Shown here in pieces: positions 45,610 to 54,379 of a DNA stretch of 64,000 nt. Position 1 is the stretch's first letter; each line of letters opens with the position of its first letter. The stretch spans positions 1 to 64,000 of the forward strand of contig NZ_FOTY01000014.1 in assembly GCF_900114715.1 (NCBI RefSeq), read 5' to 3'. The notes below the pieces were generated by a model. That model was given only the letters and a program-made list of their open reading frames with translations, was not told where the DNA came from and searched no databases. The position numbers and the translations under genes are program-made. The DNA is from Salibacterium qingdaonense (GTDB lineage Bacteria; Bacillota; Bacilli; Bacillales; Marinococcaceae).

Positions 45610-46581
45610 ATGACGCTGAATGAACAGGATCAGCTCCCCCTGAAATGGGGAGAAAAACGTTATCATACATGGAACCACCATCTGCGCAGTCATTTCGGTG
45701 AAAAGATTTTTAAAATTCCTCTCGATGGAGGGTTCACGTGCCCGAACCGGGACGGAAAGGCTGCATCCGGAGGCTGCACCTTCTGTTCGGCCCGCGGTTC
45801 CGGAGATTTCGCAGGTGACCGGCGTGATGATCTGGTGAAACAGTTTCACGAGATTAAAGACCGGATGCACCAAAAATGGAAAAACGGAAAATATATCGGT
45901 TACTTCCAGGCATTCAGCAATACGTACGCACCGGTAGAGGAACTGCGTGAGATGTTTGAAGTTATTCTCGAACAGGACGGGGTTGTCGGTCTCGCCATAG
46001 CGACCAGACCGGACTGCCTGCCTGATGATGTCGTTGAGTATCTCGCTGAACTGAATGAACGGACCCACCTCTGGGTCGAACTCGGCCTGCAGACCGTTCA
46101 TGAAAGTACAGCCGACCTGATTAACCGGGCCCACGACTTTGAATGCTATAAAGAAGGAGTGAACAAACTCCGCGCCCATGGCATCCGTGTCTGCTCCCAC
46201 ATTATCGACGGACTGCCGCAGGAATCCTATGAGATGATGAAAGAAACTGCGGCGGAAGTGGCAAAGCTTGATGTACAAGGCATTAAAATCCACTTGCTGC
46301 ATCTATTGAAACATACCCCTATGGTTCATCAATACGAACAGGGACTGCTGGAATTTATGGACATGGAAGAATACGTGAATCTTGTCGTTGACCAGATTGA
46401 GCTGCTTCCGCCGGAGATGGTCATTCACCGCTTGACCGGGGACGGCCCTGCCGACCTTCTGATCGGTCCGATGTGGAGCCTGAACAAATGGGAAGTTCTA
46501 AATGCCATCGATGCGGAGCTTGAGCGCCGTAACAGCTGGCAGGGAAAATATCACCAGCCGGAGGCAGCCCTCTCGCGATGA
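45610..46581 (+). CDS. ytqA: Radical SAM protein YtqA (YhcC family)
   Basis: A radical SAM protein of 323 residues, TIGR01212 type. The cluster-binding cysteines are Cys44, Cys56 and Cys59 (FTCPNRDG, then GGCTFCS), the CX11CXXC spacing of this family. The C-terminal HRLTGDGPADLLIGPMWS is conserved. The reaction is not certain; members have been linked to tRNA modification. The stop codon overlaps the ytqB start (ATGA). Confidence 0.92.
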   Translation: MTLNEQDQLPLKWGEKRYHTWNHHLRSHFGEKIFKIPLDGGFTCPNRDGKAASGGCTFCSARGSGDFAGDRRDDLVKQFHEIKDRMHQKWKNGKYIGYFQAFSNTYAPVEELREMFEVILEQDGVVGLAIATRPDCLPDDVVEYLAELNERTHLWVELGLQTVHESTADLINRAHDFECYKEGVNKLRAHGIRVCSHIIDGLPQESYEMMKETAAEVAKLDVQGIKIHLLHLLKHTPMVHQYEQGLLEFMDMEEYVNLVVDQIELLPPEMVIHRLTGDGPADLLIGPMWSLNKWEVLNAIDAELERRNSWQGKYHQPEAALSR

Positions 46582-47150
46582 CAATACCCGATGTGCTTGC
46601 ATTTGCCAAAGAATGGATGGGAAGGGTACTCGAAAACGGCGATACAGCCATTGACGCCACCGCAGGAACCGGCCGGGATACGCTTCATCTCGCACACTGT
46701 GTCGGCAGCAGCGGACATGTGTTCAGTTTTGATATTCAGACAGAAGCACTGGAACAGACGAAACAGCGTCTCGAACAACATCAGCTGCATGAGCGGACGA
46801 CTTTGATAAACAAAGGCCATGAGAACGCAGCGGCACAAATCCCATCAGAACACCGCGAAAAACTAAAAGCAGCAGTCTTTAACCTCGGTTACCTTCCCGG
46901 CGGGGACAAAACGATCACCACCCGGACGGAAACAACGATACAAGCCATATCGCAGCTGCTTGATATCATAAAATCCGGAGGCCTTCTTTTCGTCGTCGTT
47001 TATCCGGGACATCCTGAAGGTAGAATGGAAAAAGACAAACTGGAAGAATACGCTGCCGCGCTGCCTCAAAGAGATATACAGGTGCTGCGTTATGAATTTA
47101 TGAATCAAGTGAACCAGCCCCCTTATTTATTTATTTTTGATAAAAGATAG
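46578..47150 (+). CDS. ytqB: SAM-dependent methyltransferase YtqB
   Basis: A 190-residue class I methyltransferase of the rRNA methylase YtqB family. The SAM site is AIDATAGTGRDTLHLA (motif I) and the catalytic-type segment FNLGYLPGGDK (motif IV) follows. It is translationally coupled to ytqA by a 4-nt overlap. B. subtilis YtqB binds SAM, and the natural substrate is tRNA or rRNA by inference. Confidence 0.9.
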   Translation: MTIPDVLAFAKEWMGRVLENGDTAIDATAGTGRDTLHLAHCVGSSGHVFSFDIQTEALEQTKQRLEQHQLHERTTLINKGHENAAAQIPSEHREKLKAAVFNLGYLPGGDKTITTRTETTIQAISQLLDIIKSGGLLFVVVYPGHPEGRMEKDKLEEYAAALPQRDIQVLRYEFMNQVNQPPYLFIFDKR

Positions 47151-47163
47151 GAAGTGAATGTAT

Positions 47164-47730
47164 ATGACAATCATTGATTCCATGCTTTCTTTTAATGAAA
47201 AATTTGTGGAAGGAAAAGAGTACGAGCCCTTACAGACGTCCAAGTTTCCGGACAAGAAAATTGTTATTTTGACGTGTATGGACACTCGGCTCATTGAGCT
47301 GCTCCCCCGGGCATTAAATCTGAAAAACGGAGACGCAAAAATTGTCAAAAACGCCGGTGCAATCGTGACCGATCCCTATGACAGCATTATGCGCAGCATC
47401 ATTGTCGCGCTTTATGCCCTTAAAGCCGACGAAGTTGCCGTCATCGGTCATTACGGGTGCGGCATGACCGGCCTGACTTCCGATGATATCTTCAGCCAGG
47501 CCGAAGCCCGCGGTGCCGATACCGCCCGGCTGCAGGAAGCAGCCTACGCCGGTGTCGATTTGGACAAGTGGATGCGCGGATTCAACGATGTCGAAGAAAA
47601 TGTGAAAAACAGCGCTGATATCATAAGGAATCATCCCCTGCTGCCGGAAGGAACACCCGTTCACGGCCTTGCCATCTCCCCGGACACAGGCGGACTCACC
47701 GTTATTGAAAAAGCAGCGGCTTCCCAGTGA
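47164..47730 (+). CDS. ytiB: Beta-type carbonic anhydrase family protein YtiB
   Basis: A beta-carbonic anhydrase of 188 residues. The zinc and catalytic residues are in LTCMDTR (Cys38, Asp40, Arg42) and IGHYGCGM (His and Cys near 98-101). It interconverts carbon dioxide and bicarbonate. I chose the ATG at 47164, 9 nt after AGGAAG; an ATG at 47158 is too close. It is 13 nt after ytqB. A gamma-class homologue lies at 49760. Confidence 0.9.
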   Translation: MTIIDSMLSFNEKFVEGKEYEPLQTSKFPDKKIVILTCMDTRLIELLPRALNLKNGDAKIVKNAGAIVTDPYDSIMRSIIVALYALKADEVAVIGHYGCGMTGLTSDDIFSQAEARGADTARLQEAAYAGVDLDKWMRGFNDVEENVKNSADIIRNHPLLPEGTPVHGLAISPDTGGLTVIEKAAASQ

Positions 47731-47746
47731 AGCCGCTGCTTTTTTT
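47708..47746. terminator. Bidirectional terminator between ytiB and ytpB
   Basis: AAAAAGCAGCGGCTT pairs with AAGCCGCTGCTTTTT around the ytiB stop codon. Runs of A and T lie on both sides. Confidence 0.92.
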
Positions 47747-47747
47747 G

Positions 47748-48827
47748 TTACCCGTATATCAATTTGGAATTCCGTCTGTAGACCCAGGTGTTAATGTAAA
47801 AGAACGCAGCCGGCAGTCCGCCGAAGCGGATGAATTGTTTGGCTGTTTTTTTCATTGATGGCTCTGTCTGTACTTTCTCATCTGCCAGATAAATCGCAAA
47901 TAATCCTTTGACAATTAATGAATGAAATGCAGCATCCGGCAGTTTCCGCACTTTCTTCTCCGCCTCTTTCTTAAAGTAACGAACCCTCTCCACCATTTCT
48001 TCTTCGTCTTCATACTGCGCACAGAAATTAAGTTCATCATCAGCGATGTCTTCCTGCTGATCAATAAAGTAATCCAGTAGAATATGAACACCCTGCACAT
48101 ACGGGAAGTAAACCGATTTGATCGACCGGGCCTGTACGTCTGCCAGGTGGGATCTGGCAGCGTAAGCTCCAAGCGCGTAGATTCCAAGAGTTGAACCGGT
48201 ACAGGCATTGAATTCGTACCAGCGGATATCAGGAAACTCCTCTTTGACTTCATCAAACCAGGCGGTTAATCTCGGCACACGCTCTTCTTTTTGAACATGC
48301 TTATGAACCTGAAGGGTCCTGTAGTAATGAGATAATTCCTCCATGTACTCTTTTGCATTCCAAAAGCCGGGAAACGTCACAAGATTAGACTGGCAGGTTT
48401 CCACTAATTCTTTCAAATAATCTCCGTCATCCTGATCTTCCCGGTAAAAATAATAATTTTCCACCTCCTGCCCCGGCTCAAGGGCATGCTGCAACGCTTT
48501 GTGAAGCATATGAAAATCGTCGGGATTCTGAGATTCGCTCCAGTCGCATAGTCCGTCCAGGTAATCGCAGATCGTCTGGTATGCAATGATAAACTGAAGG
48601 ATGTTTTCCTGTCTGCTCTCCGGAGCAAACATGGCATACACTCCGCCGCCTTCACAGTGGAAAGCTTTATTTTCTATGCTTATTAAAGCCTGTCTCCGCA
48701 GTTCGGGGTTCGGGATCTGCTCTGCTTTTTCCCGCCACTGTCCGAGCATACGGTGCACCTTGGGAATAACCTCCCGGTAAATGGTGTACATCATGGTCCA
48801 TGGCGTTGCTGGTACGTTCACTGTCAT
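47748..48827 (-). CDS. ytpB: Tetraprenyl-beta-curcumene synthase YtpB (DUF2600)
   Basis: A terpene cyclase family protein of 359 residues. B. subtilis YtpB makes tetraprenyl-beta-curcumene from heptaprenyl diphosphate, on the way to sesquarterpenes. Acidic segments fit metal binding (for example YQTICDYLDGLCDWSESQ, DYLDGLCD core). It overlaps ytpA by 4 nt. No sesquarterpene cyclase is in this window. Confidence 0.9.
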   Translation of the reverse strand: MTVNVPATPWTMMYTIYREVIPKVHRMLGQWREKAEQIPNPELRRQALISIENKAFHCEGGGVYAMFAPESRQENILQFIIAYQTICDYLDGLCDWSESQNPDDFHMLHKALQHALEPGQEVENYYFYREDQDDGDYLKELVETCQSNLVTFPGFWNAKEYMEELSHYYRTLQVHKHVQKEERVPRLTAWFDEVKEEFPDIRWYEFNACTGSTLGIYALGAYAARSHLADVQARSIKSVYFPYVQGVHILLDYFIDQQEDIADDELNFCAQYEDEEEMVERVRYFKKEAEKKVRKLPDAAFHSLIVKGLFAIYLADEKVQTEPSMKKTAKQFIRFGGLPAAFFYINTWVYRRNSKLIYG

Positions 48828-49630
48828 CCTTCTTCCCCCTCTATTGTCTTTTCAAGGCGCTGCTCTGCAAAGTGCATCAGGAACCTGAATACATCTTCGC
48901 GCTCCGGCTCATGAAGCAGCTCATGATACAGTCCTTTCCATTCCCGGTACGCGCAATCTGAGATGTGAAGCTGATTAAACCATCGCCGTACCGAAGACCC
49001 ATCTACAATGTAATCCTCTCCGGCCTGCATCACCAGGGTGGGAACATCGGGATAATAATCCGGATAAAGTTGAGCCTGTTTTACAGCTTTCGTTAATTCC
49101 CGGTACCACCGGAGTGTTACCGTCGATACGATTAAATCATCCTGCCTGAAAGCAGCTCTTGTCTCTTCATGTCTTGTGAGCAGCTCTGCTGTGATCCCTG
49201 ATCCGGCCCGCAACGAAGGAGTCACGCGGTGCAGCACTTTCGAGGCAAGTTCCACTCCCCTGTTTGGAGAGTCCGCCAGTCCAAGACACGGGGAGGAAAG
49301 AATAACTCCCTGAACCGGCAGATATTTTTCCATCAAAGCCCGTACCGCAATTAATCCTCCCAGACTGTGTCCGAACAGAAACACCGGAACATCAAGCGCG
49401 GCTGCCTCTTTATACCAGTTGTACACGGCATCTATGTACTGATCAAAACGGTCAATGTGACCTCTTTTTCCTCTCGTTTTACCGTGCCCCGGCAGATCAC
49501 CGGCAACAACATGAAAACCCCGGCTGTTCAGACGATTTATCCATTCCCTGTAACGGCCGTGATGTTCACCGACTCCATGAATCAGCACTATGGTACCGCG
49601 TGGTTTGTCCGTTAACCATGTATTTATCAT
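48824..49630 (-). CDS. ytpA: Alpha/beta hydrolase, lysophospholipase-like YtpA
   Basis: A 268-residue serine hydrolase. The nucleophile elbow is FGHSLGGL, the oxyanion segment is VLIHGVGEHHGRYREW and the catalytic His is in GLYHELLHEPER. In B. subtilis YtpA is a phospholipase tied to the antibiotic bacilysocin. The ATG at 49630 fits the family start; a longer frame to 49690 lacks support. Coupled to ytpB. Confidence 0.9.
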   Translation of the reverse strand: MINTWLTDKPRGTIVLIHGVGEHHGRYREWINRLNSRGFHVVAGDLPGHGKTRGKRGHIDRFDQYIDAVYNWYKEAAALDVPVFLFGHSLGGLIAVRALMEKYLPVQGVILSSPCLGLADSPNRGVELASKVLHRVTPSLRAGSGITAELLTRHEETRAAFRQDDLIVSTVTLRWYRELTKAVKQAQLYPDYYPDVPTLVMQAGEDYIVDGSSVRRWFNQLHISDCAYREWKGLYHELLHEPEREDVFRFLMHFAEQRLEKTIEGEEG

Positions 49631-49759
49631 CTTATTTGTTCCTGCCTTTCCATCGCTGCATCGAACTTGAACCATTACTTCCCTATCCATTTTACTATGA
49701 TTTTTGCTAAACTTACATTAAAGTCAGTAAAATTCTATGAAGGATCAGGAGGTTCCACC

Positions 49760-50278
49760 ATGCTCTATGATTATAAAGGAAAATTTCCGGACATCGCAGA
49801 TTCCGCTTACATAGCTGATTATGTGACCATTACCGGAGATGTGAAAATCGGCGAAGAATCAAGTGTCTGGTTCAACACGGTGATCCGCGGAGATGTTGCT
49901 CCCACTATTATCGGTAATGGTGTCAATATTCAGGACCAGTCCGTTCTCCATCAAAGTCCAAAAAACCCCCTGATTGTTGAAGATGACGTTACCGTCGGTC
50001 ATATGGTCATCCTGCACAGCGCCATCATACGAAAAAACGCATTGATCGGAATGGGGGCCAAGATTCTGGACCGTGCAGAAATCGGGGAAGAAGCTTTTAT
50101 TGGTGCCGGTTCCCTTGTACCGCCGGGAAAGGTGATTCCACCGCGCACTCTCGCCCTTGGAAGTCCTGCCAGGGTGGTCCGTGATTTGACCGATGAGGAC
50201 TTGAACGAAATGCACCGTGTTCAGCAGTCCTATGTAGAAAAAAGCAGATACTACAAAGAATTGATGTCTGATTCCTGA
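49760..50278 (+). CDS. ytoA: Gamma-carbonic anhydrase-like protein YtoA
   Basis: Left-handed beta-helix protein of 172 residues with hexapeptide repeats. The three zinc histidines are in VLHQSP and VGHMVILHSA, and the conserved VIRGDVAP and GMGAKILDRAEIG segments are present. Carbonic anhydrase activity is plausible but not certain in this family. The ATG at 49760 follows AGGAGG by 7 nt. Confidence 0.9.
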   Translation: MLYDYKGKFPDIADSAYIADYVTITGDVKIGEESSVWFNTVIRGDVAPTIIGNGVNIQDQSVLHQSPKNPLIVEDDVTVGHMVILHSAIIRKNALIGMGAKILDRAEIGEEAFIGAGSLVPPGKVIPPRTLALGSPARVVRDLTDEDLNEMHRVQQSYVEKSRYYKELMSDS

Positions 50279-50333
50279 ACCGTCATTCCATTGTATATCC
50301 CGCTCCGCCCGTTCAAACAGATGCAGTATAAAG

Positions 50334-50386
50334 AATCCGGACGATGCCGCATTCTATAGAGAATGTTATCCACACGTCCGGATTTT
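50334..50386. terminator. Bidirectional terminator between ytoA and metK, two-stem form
   Basis: AATCCGGACG pairs with CGTCCGGATT. The loop carries a second hairpin, CATTC-TATAGA-GAATG. The design and much of the sequence match the element after acuC at 5791-5850. Confidence 0.85.
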
Positions 50387-50422
50387 GGTCTTGGTGTATT
50401 CACTTCATGCAGGCTTATTTTT

Positions 50423-51631
50423 TCATCTGTTCTGCGCGGCCTGTTCTTTCAGTGCCCCGGCCTTGTCAACAGATTCCCACGGCAGTTCCACATCTGATCT
50501 GCCAAAATGACCGTAAGCTGCAGTCTGCCGGTAAATCGGCCGTCGCAGATCGAGCATTTTTATAATGCCTGCCGGCCGGAGGTCAAAGTTGCTGCGGACA
50601 AGTTCGGCCAGAATTTCTTCGGACACTTCCGCCGTACCAAACGTTTCCACCGAGACGGAGACAGGACGTGCCACGCCGATCGCATAGGCAAGCTGCACTT
50701 CGCATTTTTCGGCAAGTCCCGCCGCAATAATATTTTTAGCAGCATAGCGGGCGGCGTAAGATGCGGAACGGTCCACTTTTGTCGCATCTTTTCCAGAAAA
50801 AGCTCCGCCACCATGACGGGCATAACCACCGTACGTATCGACGATGATTTTCCTCCCGGTCAATCCGGCATCTCCCTGCGGACCGCCTATGACGAAGCGT
50901 CCGGTCGGATTAATAAAATAATTCGTCTCTTCATCAAGAAAGTGCTCCGGAACGACTGGTTGAATAACGTGTTCTTTCAAATCTCTCTCTATCTCATCTA
51001 GGGATATATCAGCATGGTGCTGCGTAGAAATAACAATGGTCTCCACCCGCAGCGGCTTTCCATCTTCGCCGTACTCCACCGTCACCTGGGTTTTCCCGTC
51101 CGGACGAAGGTAAGGGATAGTACCATCATTTCTTACTTCTGTCAGACGGCGGGCCAGCTTGTGTGCCAGCGAAATCGGAAGCGGCATCAGTTCCGGCGTT
51201 TCATTATCGGCATAGCCGAACATTAACCCCTGGTCACCGGCACCAATCGCCTCCAATTCTCCTTCGGTCATCTGCCCTTCTCTTGCTTCGAGCGCCTGGT
51301 CCACTCCCTGGGCAATATCAGAGGACTGTTCGTCAATCGAAGTAAGGACAGAGCACGTTTCGTGGTCAAATCCGTACTTGGCTCTTGTATAGCCTATTTT
51401 TTTGAGCGTATCCCTTACAATGCTTGGAATATCCACGTATGTTGAGGTTGTGATTTCGCCGGCTACCAGAACAAGCCCGGTGTTCACAACCGTTTCGCAG
51501 GCCACCCTGGCATTGGGATCTTTCGATATAATTTCATCCAGTATGGCATCGGAGATCTGATCACAGATTTTGTCCGGATGCCCTTCTGTTACTGATTCTG
51601 ATGTAAACAAACGTCTTCCATCCGTAGACAC
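50423..51631 (-). CDS. metK: S-adenosylmethionine synthetase
   Basis: Makes SAM from methionine and ATP. The 402 residues show [18 protein letters not shown] at the start, [12 protein letters not shown] and the later [20 protein letters not shown]-type loop ([18 protein letters not shown] here). Expression is controlled by the S-box riboswitch upstream, so it should fall when SAM is plentiful. Confidence 0.97.
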   Translation of the reverse strand: MSTDGRRLFTSESVTEGHPDKICDQISDAILDEIISKDPNARVACETVVNTGLVLVAGEITTSTYVDIPSIVRDTLKKIGYTRAKYGFDHETCSVLTSIDEQSSDIAQGVDQALEAREGQMTEGELEAIGAGDQGLMFGYADNETPELMPLPISLAHKLARRLTEVRNDGTIPYLRPDGKTQVTVEYGEDGKPLRVETIVISTQHHADISLDEIERDLKEHVIQPVVPEHFLDEETNYFINPTGRFVIGGPQGDAGLTGRKIIVDTYGGYARHGGGAFSGKDATKVDRSASYAARYAAKNIIAAGLAEKCEVQLAYAIGVARPVSVSVETFGTAEVSEEILAELVRSNFDLRPAGIIKMLDLRRPIYRQTAAYGHFGRSDVELPWESVDKAGALKEQAAQNR

Positions 51632-51738
51632 TTGTACTGCCTCCCCTTCACGTTAGATTGTTACGGCACTCATTCCCTATGTTCCAATTCTTAAAGACGA
51701 GCAGGCGTAAACAGTGTTTCTATCCCATGAAAACATAA

Positions 51739-51771
51739 AGACCCCTTTTCCATGGCGAGGAAAAGGGGTCT
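51739..51771 (-). terminator. S-box expression-platform terminator
   Basis: AGACCCCTTTTCC pairs with its complement around a 7-nt loop, followed on the minus strand by TTTATGTTTT. It ends the metK leader when SAM is bound. Confidence 0.9.
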
Positions 51772-51792
51772 CGATCCGTTCACCTTTTTCGC

Positions 51793-51908
51793 CTCTTATC
51801 TTCCAAGACGTTATTCCGTCTTTCCAGGTTAGCACCTTTGCCTCCTGCAAGAGGAGGATGGTTGCCGGGCTTCAAAGGGCCTGTCCCTCCACCAGCTCGG
51901 GATAAGAG
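51793..51908 (-). promoter_or_regulatory. SAM-I (S-box) riboswitch of metK
   Basis: On the minus strand the aptamer runs from CTCTTATCCCGAGCTGGTGG, through GGGACAGGCCC and AAGCCCGGCAACC, to AAGGTGCTAACCTG and the closing GATAAGAG. All conserved S-box blocks are present and the outer P1 helix CTCTTATC/GATAAGAG is perfect. Confidence 0.97.
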
Positions 51909-51924
51909 TATCCGTTCAACAGTT

Positions 51925-51953
51925 ATAGTATCGTACAACAAGGATTGTGTCAA
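51925..51953 (-). promoter_or_regulatory. metK promoter
   Basis: On the minus strand consensus TTGACA (51948-51953), 17 nt and TACTAT (51925-51930). It begins 5 nt past the stop codon of the upstream gene. Confidence 0.85.
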
Positions 51954-51957
51954 ATAA

Positions 51958-52350
51958 TCAGCGCTTGATGCCGCAGGTTCCGGAATCACACGTTGCTCCT
52001 GAGAATGTATGGCGGTTGCGGGCGACAACCCGGTACAGTTTCTCACCAATCTGATCCGCTCCGGGCAGGTGAAATAACAAAGACGCCCACTTTCCGGCTG
52101 GAAGCAGCTGCACGATGCGCTTCACCGCCGCAAATCCGGTATAAAGGTACGTATTATTTTCCAGGAGATGCATCGCTTCCTGTACATTCCGTCCTTTTAA
52201 CAGTGGGTACTTTTCCAGTGTATCGGGATCTTGAATATCGAGCCACGTAATCATTCCAGTGTGGTCTCTTTTTTCGATGATGCGTTTGGACTCCCGGCAG
52301 ATGCCGCAGCTTTGATCGTAAAAGACGATGATGGAGGACAAATGATTCAT
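51958..52350 (-). CDS. DCC-family thiol-disulfide protein (DUF393)
   Basis: A 130-residue DCC-family protein. The N-terminal motif YDQSCGICRES holds the CXXC pair (Cys15, Cys18), which suggests thiol-disulfide exchange. Two more cysteines near the C terminus (CDSGTCG) are an extra. The function is unknown. AGGAGGG lies 5 nt before the ATG. It is divergent from pckA, with a promoter whose -10 is TATACT (about 52378-52383 on the minus strand). Confidence 0.87.
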   Translation of the reverse strand: MNHLSSIIVFYDQSCGICRESKRIIEKRDHTGMITWLDIQDPDTLEKYPLLKGRNVQEAMHLLENNTYLYTGFAAVKRIVQLLPAGKWASLLFHLPGADQIGEKLYRVVARNRHTFSGATCDSGTCGIKR

Positions 52351-52377
52351 AGAGAACCCTCCTGTTTTGTTTCATTT

Positions 52378-52388
52378 AGTATAACATA
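52378..52388 (-). promoter_or_regulatory. CcpN-type motif at the -10 of the DCC-family gene
   Basis: On the minus strand TATGTTATACT fits TRTGHYATAYW, the CcpN consensus that I recall for B. subtilis, at all 11 positions. It contains the -10 TATACT (CGGACA-16 nt upstream). Confidence 0.45.
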
Positions 52389-52451
52389 TTTTTTCCCTTT
52401 GTCCGTTCCTTTTGAAACAAAGATAAGCATAACATTTTTTAATAAAAAGTA

Positions 52452-52479
52452 TAGACTGTTAAGCGAAATGTGTTATACT
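52452..52479 (+). promoter_or_regulatory. pckA promoter with CcpN-type motif
   Basis: TAGACT (52452-52457), 16 nt and TATACT (52474-52479). TGTGTTATACT (52469-52479) fits the CcpN consensus TRTGHYATAYW at all positions and covers the -10. CcpN represses pckA on sugars in B. subtilis, so the same control is inferred. Confidence 0.6.
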
Positions 52480-52526
52480 ATTTCGTAACAAAAACAATAT
52501 TCTGATAAAAGAAAGGATTTTCCGCC

Positions 52527-54134
52527 ATGATGTCGTCCCGTTTTTCCAACCCTTTAACCCGTGTACTGGAAGGTGAAAACGTGCAGATGGATCTTCCTGT
52601 GTCCCGTTTAGTCGAAACGTCCCTTTCCAGGGGAGAAGGAGCACTCTCTTCAAACGGTGCACTTTCTGTTGAGACAGGAGAATATACCGGCCGGTCTCCA
52701 AAAGATAAATTCATCGTTCATGACAGCGCTTCCGCAGAAAAAGTGGATTGGGGAAATGTCAACCGGCCGATCAGCCGGGAAGTGTTCTCATCGTTGTTTG
52801 ATCAGATGATCGAACATTTAGAAAATAAGGAAGAGCTGTTTGTCACAAACGGGGCAGCAGGAGCGGATGCTTCCTACCAACTGCCAATCCGGGTGATCAA
52901 TGAGTTTGCCTGGCACAATTTGTTCGCCCGTCAATTATTTCTGCGTTCAACCGGCCCTGACCGTGATACAGGCATGGAACCTTTCACTATTATCAGCGCC
53001 CCTCAGTTTAAAGCAGATCCTGAGCAGGACGGCACCGATTCGGAAACCTTTATCATCCTTTCGTTTGAAGAACGGGTTATCTTAATCGGAGGTACAGAAT
53101 ATGCCGGAGAAATGAAAAAATCGATTTTTTCCGTTATGAATTACCTTCTTCCCGAGCAGGATGTTCTGCCTATGCACTGTTCTGCCAATGTTGGAGAAGA
53201 AGGAGATACTGCCCTTTTCTTTGGATTGTCCGGCACGGGTAAAACCACGTTGTCAGCCGATCCGCACCGGTATTTAATCGGTGATGATGAGCATGGCTGG
53301 TCGGACAACGGTATCTTCAACATCGAAGGCGGCTGCTATGCCAAATGCGTCAATTTGTCAAAGAAAAAAGAACCACAAATCTGGAATGCCATCCGTTTCG
53401 GGGCGGTGCTTGAAAATGTTCATGTCGATCGTACCACTGGCGATCCGGACTACACGCACACCGATTTAACGGAAAATACACGTGCAGCGTACCCGATCGA
53501 CAATATACCAAATGCGCTTGAAACGAGCGCCGCCGGCCATCCATCAACGATTATTTTCCTTACCGCTGATGCGTTTGGTGTCCTGCCGCCGATCAGCAGG
53601 CTCACAAAAGAACAGGCGATGTACCACTTTCTGAGCGGATACACGAGCAAACTCGCTGGCACAGAACGCGGAATTACCGAACCGGAAGCCACGTTTTCCA
53701 CGTGCTTTGGATCACCTTTTCTCCCGCTTGACGCCTCTGTCTATGCCCAAATGCTCGGTGCGAAGATGGAACATCACGGAACGCAGGTCTTTCTTGTAAA
53801 TACAGGCTGGTCCGGCGGTCCATACGGAACTGGAGAGCGGATCAATCTTTCCTATACCAGAGCAATGATTCAAGCTGCTCTGGAAGGGGATCTGCAATCG
53901 TCTGAGATGACAACCGAACCGGTATTTGGGCTGCACATTCCCCTGCAGTGCCCGGGTGTTCCGGATGAACTGCTGCAGCCGGCCTCAACCTGGGAGGATA
54001 AGCAGGCTTATGCAGAGAAAGCAAAAGAACTGGCCCATCGTTTTGAAAACAACTTCCTGAAGTTCACCAATGTCTCCCAGGCTGTCCAGGATGCGGGGCC
54101 TTCCAGCCGCACCGCAGAAACGGCAGGCCGCTGA
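52527..54134 (+). CDS. pckA: ATP-dependent phosphoenolpyruvate carboxykinase
   Basis: Makes phosphoenolpyruvate from oxaloacetate and ATP, the entry step of gluconeogenesis. The 535 residues include [11 protein letters not shown], the P-loop [14 protein letters not shown] (about 235-248) and the metal-binding [19 protein letters not shown] segment. AAAGGA lies 9 nt before the ATG. It is divergent from the DCC-family gene. With acsA it allows growth on acetate. Confidence 0.97.
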   Translation: MMSSRFSNPLTRVLEGENVQMDLPVSRLVETSLSRGEGALSSNGALSVETGEYTGRSPKDKFIVHDSASAEKVDWGNVNRPISREVFSSLFDQMIEHLENKEELFVTNGAAGADASYQLPIRVINEFAWHNLFARQLFLRSTGPDRDTGMEPFTIISAPQFKADPEQDGTDSETFIILSFEERVILIGGTEYAGEMKKSIFSVMNYLLPEQDVLPMHCSANVGEEGDTALFFGLSGTGKTTLSADPHRYLIGDDEHGWSDNGIFNIEGGCYAKCVNLSKKKEPQIWNAIRFGAVLENVHVDRTTGDPDYTHTDLTENTRAAYPIDNIPNALETSAAGHPSTIIFLTADAFGVLPPISRLTKEQAMYHFLSGYTSKLAGTERGITEPEATFSTCFGSPFLPLDASVYAQMLGAKMEHHGTQVFLVNTGWSGGPYGTGERINLSYTRAMIQAALEGDLQSSEMTTEPVFGLHIPLQCPGVPDELLQPASTWEDKQAYAEKAKELAHRFENNFLKFTNVSQAVQDAGPSSRTAETAGR

Positions 54135-54193
54135 ACAGGACGACGAAACTGAGATAAAACGCTGGGACAAAACCTCTAAAAGAAGCGAAAAAT

Positions 54194-54223
54194 GGAGCTG
54201 TATCAAAAGGTGCAGCTCCTTTT
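54194..54223 (+). terminator. pckA terminator
   Basis: GGAGCTG pairs with CAGCTCC around a 12-nt loop and is followed by TTTT, 59 nt past the stop codon. Confidence 0.75.
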
Positions 54224-54379
54224 CTGTAATATAGAAAATTCATCCCAGGCAGAACAGAACCCGTTTGCCGGAATCGAAACTGCACCTGAGCTGCTCCGCG
54301 GTGTGACCACGACGCCAGCCGGTATAACGGAGGGAACAGCTCTGGCAGTACAGATGTAGAAAAATGCAGGCGTTTGTTT
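54224..54379. other. Non-coding gap between pckA terminator and palindrome array
   Basis: I see no gene or clear signal here. The open frames crossing it have no ribosome site and no family. Confidence 0.4.
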
